From Halorhodospira abdelmalekii (GTDB lineage: Bacteria > Pseudomonadota > Gammaproteobacteria > Nitrococcales > Halorhodospiraceae): 64,000 nucleotides of DNA. The notes under the pieces are model-generated. The model had not been told where the DNA came from. It did no database searches and saw nothing but the letters and a program-made list of their open reading frames with translations. Positions 59,265-64,000 of this stretch are shown here, in pieces. Where the stretch lies: positions 62,001-126,000 of the forward strand of contig NZ_NRRN01000001.1 in the NCBI RefSeq assembly GCF_016583625.1, written 5' to 3'. The position numbers were made by a program, and so were the translations under genes. How positions within the stretch are numbered: the stretch's first letter is position 1; each line of letters starts with the position of its first letter.

Positions 59265-59725
59265 TCTGGGTCGACCTGACGCTCGGCGGCGAGCAGTGAG
59301 TGACCGGGCAGCCACTCGCGGCGGCCGTCCGAGTAGCGCTCCTCTTTCCAGATCGGTGCACGCTGCTTGAGCTGATCGATGAGATAGCGACACCCAGCAA
59401 AGCTCTCCTGTCGATGCGCAGCGCTAACAGCAACGATCACGCTGATCTCGCCGGGGAGTCGTTCGCCGCTGGCGTGGACGATGTAGATCCGCAGGCCAGG
59501 CCACTGCTCTACGGCCTCTGCGGCGATCGACCGGAAGGTCTGCTCGGCCAGCAGGAGGTGGACGTCGTAGTGGAGGGCGCTCACCGACTCGCCGGCATGG
59601 TGGTCGCGGACGGTGCCGGTGAAGAGGTTGACGGCCCCGTGGTGAGGGGTGTGGACGAAGGCGAAGGCGGCGGCCGGATCGAGCGGGTCCGATTGGATCG
59701 CGGTGTAGATCGGGTCGGCGGTCAC
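59261..59725 (-). CDS. moaE: Molybdopterin synthase large subunit
   Basis: 154 residues (E. coli 150). With thiocarboxylated MoaD it puts the two dithiolene sulfurs on precursor Z. Motifs: HHGAVNLFTGTVRDHHAGESVSALHYD, VHASGERLPGEISVIVAVSAAHRQESFAGCRYLIDQLKQRAPIWKEE with the catalytic lysines. The GTG at 59725 is chosen because GGAGGAG lies six bases upstream and the length fits; in-frame GTG/ATG starts up to 59818 also exist and would add up to 31 residues. Confidence 0.93.
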   Translation of the reverse strand: MTADPIYTAIQSDPLDPAAAFAFVHTPHHGAVNLFTGTVRDHHAGESVSALHYDVHLLLAEQTFRSIAAEAVEQWPGLRIYIVHASGERLPGEISVIVAVSAAHRQESFAGCRYLIDQLKQRAPIWKEERYSDGRREWLPGHSLLAAERQVDPE

Positions 59726-59837
59726 TGCGTTCTCCTCCACGTTGCCGTTGATCATCCTTCGCTCCACTGGCTGCCCTGGAGCCAGGGCGATTGCCATTGT
59801 CGGGTGGTGGCCGAGCACATGATCCAGCCCTCCAAAT

Positions 59838-60098
59838 TTAACCGCCGTTGACCGGGGGGAGCGCGAGCAGGCGGGTCGGTCTCGACAAGACCCACTCGGA
59901 TGTAAGGATGGTCTCCTCTTCGGCGAGTGCTGAGCGCTCTAGGAGCGGGTGCGCGTGGGGCGGCAGGGCCTCGGCGAGGGCGCGCTTGACTTGGCGCACA
60001 TCGGCCCGGGGCGCGACCGTAAGCGCGATCCGATCGCCGTATTCGCGCAAGGCGCCGAAAAACTCAACCTCGATCTGGATTGGGTCGGTGCTCTGCAT
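59838..60098 (-). CDS. moaD: Molybdopterin synthase sulfur-carrier subunit
   Basis: 86 residues with the beta-grasp fold (IQIEVEFFGALREYGDRIALTV, RQVKRALAEAL) and the essential C-terminal Gly-Gly that is adenylylated and thiocarboxylated. The ATG at 60098 places the first strand correctly and lies 8 bases after moaC. The 112 bases between moaD and the preferred moaE start contain no other gene. Confidence 0.92.
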   Translation of the reverse strand: MQSTDPIQIEVEFFGALREYGDRIALTVAPRADVRQVKRALAEALPPHAHPLLERSALAEEETILTSEWVLSRPTRLLALPPVNGG

Positions 60099-60106
60099 AC
60101 GTGGCC

Positions 60107-60583
60107 TCAGGCGGTGTGGTTGGCGCGCCCCGATCCGACCCATCGTCCCGACTTACCGCCCTCCTTGATGAGCAAGCGGACGTCGCCAATGGTGAGATCG
60201 GGTTCGATCTGCTTGGCCAGATCCCAGATGGTCAGCAGTCCTGCCTGGACGGCGGTGAGCGCCTCCATCTCAACGCCGGTCTTGGTGTGAGCGGCGACCT
60301 CGGCGTAGAGCGTGACGCTAAACGTGGTTGGGTTGAGTTCGTGACGAATCTGGATCGCATCGAGGGGCAGCGGATGGCAGAGTGGGATCCAGTGGGCGGT
60401 CTGTTTGGCGGCCAGTAGGCCGGCAGTTTCGGCGAGGAGCAGGGCGTCGCCCTTGGGCAGCGTACGATCGCGGACGTGGGCAAAGGCGCGTTTGCCGAGG
60501 TAGATGGTGCCGCAAGCGAGGGCTTGCCGGTGGGTCGGCGCTTTCTCCTGGATGTTGACCATCGCAAAGTGGGGCTCAGACAT
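60107..60583 (-). CDS. moaC: Cyclic pyranopterin monophosphate synthase
   Basis: 158 residues, the usual length. It turns the MoaA product into cPMP. Motifs: MVNIQEKAPTHRQALACGTIYLG, KGDALLLAETAGLLAAKQTAHWIPLCHPLPLD with the conserved active-site segment, HTKTGVEMEALTAVQAGLLTIWDLAKQIEPD and IGDVRLLIKEGGKSG. Confidence 0.97.
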   Translation of the reverse strand: MSEPHFAMVNIQEKAPTHRQALACGTIYLGKRAFAHVRDRTLPKGDALLLAETAGLLAAKQTAHWIPLCHPLPLDAIQIRHELNPTTFSVTLYAEVAAHTKTGVEMEALTAVQAGLLTIWDLAKQIEPDLTIGDVRLLIKEGGKSGRWVGSGRANHTA

Positions 60584-60630
60584 AGCAGGGATCGTCCATT
60601 CTCGGTGCAGCCTGGTAGTGAAGCTGGATC

Positions 60631-60678
60631 GCTGAGTTGCTGAGTTGCTGAGTTGCTGAGTTGCTGAGTTGCTGATTC
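60631..60678. repeat. 8-bp tandem repeat, five units plus one variant
   Basis: Unit GCTGAGTT five times, then GCTGATTC, in the 124-base gap between moeA and moaC, about 50 bases upstream of the moaC start. On the transcribed strand the tract reads (AACTCAGC)n. No ribosome-binding role can be assigned. Confidence 0.9.
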
Positions 60679-60707
60679 GTTGAATCGCCGGTCGGTTGTA
60701 ACAGTTG

Positions 60708-61973
60708 TTACTGTTGTAGCGACTGCACGTCGGTTTGTGTACTCGGCCAAAGGGGATAGGTTTCGAGCCACGCTCCCCCTTTCAGACGATCGGCCCCCGG
60801 GGGCAGCAGAGTCCAGCAGTTGCCGGTAAGTGCCGCGTGCGTCATAAAAGAGCTTTGACCGCGTGGCAGTTTGACGCATGGGCGGTGGTCGTGGTCGTGA
60901 TGGAGTGTGCCGAGGACGATGATGGTGAAGCCTGCCTTCTTCTCGAATGGATGGGTCAGTCGCGCTAGCAGCGGGCGCTCCGGGGCCGCGCCTGTCATTG
61001 TGTGCAGCGCAGGCGTGAGGAGGAGGCGCAATCCAACTGCGGTAGCGAGCGGATTACCGGGGAGTCCGAAGTAGAGCCGACCGTTCGGCAGGCGCGCTAG
61101 GAGCGCCGGTTTGCCGGGGCGGGCGGCGACTTTGTGGAAGAGGATCTTGGCACCGATCTGCTCGAGCCCGGCACGCACGAAATCGCTCTCACCGCCGGCC
61201 GAGACGGCCCCGCTGGAGACCAGCAGATCGACACCATCATCCATCAATTGGCGTAGCGTCGCCGTGAAGGCGTCTAACTCGTCCCGGAGATGGATTCGGT
61301 GGACTACGTCGCAGCCGAGGCGGCGCAGGGCAGCGTCGCCGTAGTGGTAGGTGGAGTTGTAGATTTGGCCCGGAGCCAGCGCGCTGCCCAAGGTGTGAGT
61401 GAGCTCGTTACCGGTGGTGATGAGCGCCGCTGTCGGGCGGCGGTAGACGCGAACCTGCTCAATTCCGAGGGCGGCCAGGGGCATCAGGTGGGTGGTGGTC
61501 AGCGGCGTGCCGGGCTGCAGGACGACGTCGCCGGCGGTAAAGTCTTCGCCAGCGTAGCGGACGTTGGCGCCGCGGCTTTGCGGGGGCCGCAAAATCGAGA
61601 CCCACTCCGCCGTGCGTTCGGTCTGTTCAAACGGGATGATCGTGTCGGCACCGGGAGGGAGGGGGGCGCCGGTCAAGACGGTTGCACACTCGCCGGCGGC
61701 TAGCGGGTGTTGCAGCGGCGGGGTGCCGGCCGTTACGGTGGCGACAATGCGTAGCTGCGGTAACGCGGTGGGGCTGGCTGGGGCGCAGTCGGCATGGCGA
61801 ACGGCGTAGCCGTCCATCGCCGCATTGTCGAACGGCTGCAGTGCGATCGGTGCGGTGACCTGTTCGGCGCAGATCCGACCGTCGATCTGTGCGAGCGGGC
61901 ACGCCTCGGTGGCCAGCGTGTGCCGACTGGCGGCTTCTCGGATTAGCGTGACCGCGTCGGTAAAAGAGATCAT
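60708..61973 (-). CDS. moeA: Molybdopterin molybdenumtransferase
   Basis: 421 residues (E. coli 411). It inserts molybdate into adenylylated molybdopterin. Motifs: PLAQIDGRICAEQVTAPIALQPFDNAAMDGYAVR, ATVLTGAPLPPGADTIIPFE, ITTGNEL, SSGAVSAGGESDFV and FGLPGNPLATAVGLRLL. It is the first gene of the Moco operon moeA-C-D-E-mobA-moaB-A and its upstream side is the intergenic region that also holds the DnaA-box elements. No molybdenum-cofactor riboswitch was recognised before it. Confidence 0.96.
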   Translation of the reverse strand: MISFTDAVTLIREAASRHTLATEACPLAQIDGRICAEQVTAPIALQPFDNAAMDGYAVRHADCAPASPTALPQLRIVATVTAGTPPLQHPLAAGECATVLTGAPLPPGADTIIPFEQTERTAEWVSILRPPQSRGANVRYAGEDFTAGDVVLQPGTPLTTTHLMPLAALGIEQVRVYRRPTAALITTGNELTHTLGSALAPGQIYNSTYHYGDAALRRLGCDVVHRIHLRDELDAFTATLRQLMDDGVDLLVSSGAVSAGGESDFVRAGLEQIGAKILFHKVAARPGKPALLARLPNGRLYFGLPGNPLATAVGLRLLLTPALHTMTGAAPERPLLARLTHPFEKKAGFTIIVLGTLHHDHDHRPCVKLPRGQSSFMTHAALTGNCWTLLPPGADRLKGGAWLETYPLWPSTQTDVQSLQQ

Positions 61974-62040
61974 GGCGTATCAGGGTCCTCACAGGCCCGC
62001 GCCACTGCATCGGGCCGTTTGAACTCCAACCTACGCCTAC

Positions 62041-62100
62041 AGTGAATATCCTTCAATATCAATTAATTGGGTTGACGATCAGGGCTGTTGATATCTCGAA
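62041..62100. other. AT-rich stretch beside the DnaA-box elements
   Basis: A/T-rich for this genome, especially AATATCCTTCAATATCAATT followed by AATTGGGTTGACG, with a later TTGATATC. It lies about 115 bases left of the first DnaA box, in the moeA-bcp gap (61974-62520). It could be a DNA-unwinding segment or simply promoter sequence for moeA on the minus strand. Confidence 0.4.
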
Positions 62101-62213
62101 ATGGGGGCTAGAGATGGCCGTCGTGGAGCGAAGAGCAAAGGCGCAACCCCACGACCCGATGCTGCGCCGGCCGTTGCACGCGCCGTTTCGGGATATCACC
62201 TAAGTTGGGATAA

Positions 62214-62447
62214 TTATCCACAGACTGATATCGGCTCTTTTGAGCCGGGCGGCGTATGGCCGTAAGCCACTGATCTTCCCCGTGTGAAGCTGTAAACTAT
62301 TGAACCATAAGCCTGTGATCGAGTGAGCAGAAATTAGACAAGTTGCCTCGAAGCCTTGATTGGCGAGAACTTAAGGGAGCTACTCACGATTCTTCCACAG
62401 AGTTATCCACAGGCTTTGGGGATAAGTCTCGTGCCGTGTGTGCGCCT
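62214..62447 (+). repeat. DnaA-box element, copy A
   Basis: Perfect TTATCCACA at 62214-62222 and 62403-62411 (189 bases apart). A CGGCTC-TTTT-GAGCCG hairpin follows the first box at 62231-62246. Landmarks shared with copy B: AAGCCTGTG (62309), CTCACGATTC (62383), CCACAGAGTTATCCACA, GCTTTGGGGATAAGT, and GTGCGCCT (62440). The segment ACAGAGTTATCCACAG also occurs at the R4 box of E. coli oriC, as I recall that sequence. Confidence 0.75.
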
Positions 62448-62520
62448 GGATGTTCTTTGCTAGAGTCCTGATAGGGTGCAAGCAGGATCCCCGCCTATTT
62501 CAACTCAGGAGAACTGCGCG

Positions 62521-62988
62521 ATGTCGATTACTGAAGGTTGCCCCGCCCCCGATTTCACCCTGCACGACGCCGAAGGCAGTGCGGTCTCGCTGAGCAACTA
62601 CCGCGGCCAGCCCGTCGTAGTCTATTTCTACCCGAAGGACGAAACGCCTGGCTGCACCAAGGAGGCGTGTGCCTTCCGCGACCTGTGGGACGATCTGCGT
62701 GCCGCAGGTGCCGTTGTGATCGGGGTCTCTCCCGATGACGCTGCTTCGCATCAGCAGTTTCGCGAGCGCCACCGTCTGCCCTTTGTTCTGCTCAGCGACC
62801 CCGATAAGGAGGTAATGAGTCGCTACGGCGCATGGGGTGAGAAGACTCTATATGGCCGTAAGAGCATGGGCGTAATCCGTTCCACGGTTCTCGTCGATGC
62901 CGAAGGTCTCGTGCGCAAGCATTGGCGACGGGTTACCAAAGCTGAGGCACACCCGGCGAAGGTGCTTGAGGCGGTTCAAGCCCTCTAG
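62521..62988 (+). CDS. bcp: Thioredoxin-dependent peroxiredoxin Bcp/PrxQ
   Basis: 155 residues (E. coli 156). It reduces hydroperoxides using thioredoxin. Motifs: GCPAPDFTLHDAEGSAVSLSNYRGQPVVVYFYPKDETPGCTKEACAFRD with the peroxidatic cysteine in PGCT and the resolving cysteine five residues later, GVSPDDAASHQQF, LLSDPDKEVMSRYGAWGEK and RSTVLVDAEG. AGGAGAAC lies upstream of the ATG at 62521. It sits alone between the two copies of a DnaA-box element. Confidence 0.96.
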   Translation: MSITEGCPAPDFTLHDAEGSAVSLSNYRGQPVVVYFYPKDETPGCTKEACAFRDLWDDLRAAGAVVIGVSPDDAASHQQFRERHRLPFVLLSDPDKEVMSRYGAWGEKTLYGRKSMGVIRSTVLVDAEGLVRKHWRRVTKAEAHPAKVLEAVQAL

Positions 62989-63106
62989 GTCTCTGGGCCT
63001 CTAAACCTCCAAGTGCCCGGGTCTTTATAGTGCGGCCATTGCCGCCCCATAGGGAGGTAGCTCTTCTGTACCAGCTAGGTGCACAGCAGCCCGGTAAACG
63101 AAGCGA

Positions 63107-63342
63107 TTATCCACAGTCCGAGGCGGCCGCCCCCGCTGTAGCGAGGGAGGCGGCCCTAACTCCTTGATGCTTCATTCTGTCGGCGTAACACGCTGATAAA
63201 TAAAGCCTGTGCCGAATGAGCAAAAAGTAACCAATTGCCAAGCGCGGCGTTCTGGCAAGGGGTTGGTGCGATTGCTCACGATTCATCCACAGAGTTATCC
63301 ACAAGCTTTGGGGATAAGTTTCGCTGCCTGGCAGGTGCGCCT
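63107..63342 (+). repeat. DnaA-box element, copy B
   Basis: Perfect TTATCCACA at 63107-63115 and 63295-63303 (188 bases apart). A GGCCGCC/GGCGGCC stem follows the first box at about 63124-63155. Shared landmarks: AAGCCTGTG (63203), CTCACGATTC (63275), CCACAGAGTTATCCACA, GCTTTGGGGATAAGT and GTGCGCCT (63335). It is diverged from copy A between these blocks and runs up to the tex stop codon. It occupies most of the 353-base bcp-tex gap. Confidence 0.75.
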
Positions 63343-64000
63343 CACTTGGCCCGACGAAAGGCCTCGGCTAAGGCGGTGGTCGGCTCGGTCGAGGCGTCGC
63401 CCTTCTTCTGGCCGCGATCGCGCTGACCGGTACTGCCTCGGGCCGCGGTCGCTGCTCCTCGCTGTTGAGCCTGCGCGGGCTGTCCGCGTCCACTGTGGCC
63501 CCCGCTGCGCTGCGGTCGTTCACTGCGTCCGTCGTTATCGCTGCGACCGCGCACCGCCTGGCCCCGTCCTTGCCGTCCTTGGCCTCCTTCCTGTCGTTCC
63601 TGCGGCGGGCGCCGACGCGAGGTGCTGGAAGGCGCGGCGGCGGAGTCCACCGGGTCGTCATCGAGGCGCAGCGAAAGACCGATGCGGCGGCGCTCCAAAT
63701 CGAGCTGTACGACCTTGACCGTGACGACATCGCCGGCGCGCACGACATCGCGCGGCTCCTTGACGAACTCATAGGAGAGCGCCGAGATGTGCGCTAGACC
63801 GTCCTGGTGGACCCCGATATCGATGAAGGCGCCGAAGTTGGCGACGTTGGTGACGGTCCCCTCCAGGACCATGCCGAGTTCCAAGTCCTCTGGCTTCTCG
63901 ACCCCGGCGCGGAAAGCGGCGGTGCGAAACTCCGGGCGCGGATCGCGGCCCGGCTTGGCGAGTTCGCGCAGAATATCGCGTACCGTCGGTTCGCCGAACG
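63342..64000 (-). CDS. tex: Tex-type RNA-binding transcription accessory protein, C-terminal part
   Basis: About 219 C-terminal residues; the start lies beyond the window. The segment begins [29 protein letters not shown], then the S1 RNA-binding domain [37 protein letters not shown], both standard for Tex. After the S1 domain comes a tail of about 105 residues rich in Arg, Gly, Gln and Ser (for example [10 protein letters not shown]), longer than usual and likely disordered, which may add RNA affinity. It ends [11 protein letters not shown]. Confidence 0.93.
   Translation of the reverse strand, partial: FGEPTVRDILRELAKPGRDPRPEFRTAAFRAGVEKPEDLELGMVLEGTVTNVANFGAFIDIGVHQDGLAHISALSYEFVKEPRDVVRAGDVVTVKVVQLDLERRRIGLSLRLDDDPVDSAAAPSSTSRRRPPQERQEGGQGRQGRGQAVRGRSDNDGRSERPQRSGGHSGRGQPAQAQQRGAATAARGSTGQRDRGQKKGDASTEPTTALAEAFRRAK

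Noticed and set aside
61974-62210. Molybdenum-cofactor riboswitch upstream of moeA
   Set aside because: I could not find the conserved stems on the minus strand; a covariance-model search would be needed to support it.

Overview
The window is a chromosomal segment of a Gram-negative bacterium with high G+C, dense gene packing and many GTG/TTG starts. The gene set includes BamD, an LpxR-type outer-membrane lipid A deacylase, GlnE, MutY followed by YggX, Bcp, Tex, a type II secretion locus, an E. coli-like menFDHBCE order and a full molybdenum-cofactor operon. This points to a gammaproteobacterium with quinone-based redox versatility. A halophilic or phototrophic Chromatiales/Ectothiorhodospiraceae-like host is my guess only. 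There is no phage, insertion sequence or CRISPR array. Two tRNA genes are present, Arg-CCG and Phe-GAA.

Layout. 0-2.6 kb: trehalose-phosphate synthase (cut by the window edge) and a GH15 glycosidase on the minus strand, divergent from an Aer-like PAS chemoreceptor. 4.7-12.2 kb: menaquinone operon menF-D-H-B-C-E with overlapping stop/start codons; menA lies apart at 22.7 kb. 12.3-15.2 kb: membrane-anchored hydrolase, AI-2E-family permease, tRNA-Arg. 15.5-20.8 kb: a 1779-residue CBS/multi-PAS hybrid kinase. 20.9-25.4 kb: mutY, yggX, menA, a DoxX protein and a PH-domain membrane protein. 25.4-31.5 kb: a PP2C phosphatase with a CxxCH haem motif in its sensor loop, ilvA, rpiA, a DUF2905 protein and lpxR. 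31.8-41.2 kb: tRNA-Phe, bamD, and a type II secretion locus in the order gspD-F-G-H-I-J-C-E without K, L or M. 41.2-45.7 kb: ilvE, glnE and a membrane methyltransferase.

46.1-56.9 kb is a co-directional signalling block: hybrid kinase, FIST-domain protein, REC-GGDEF-EAL protein with a degenerate GGDEF motif, second hybrid kinase, and EAL-HDOD protein. Its core resembles the NosP/NahK nitric-oxide to cyclic-di-GMP modules known elsewhere. 57.0-62.0 kb is the complete Moco operon moeA-moaC-moaD-moaE-mobA-moaB-moaA, carrying several short tandem repeats, one of them expanding a His-Ser-Gly loop inside MoaA.

62.0-63.3 kb holds the most unusual non-coding signal. Two diverged copies of an element of about 235 bp flank the bcp gene. 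Each has two perfect TTATCCACA DnaA boxes at almost identical spacing, and an AT-rich stretch lies to the left. This looks like a replication origin or a DnaA-titration locus. The 3' part of tex closes the window.
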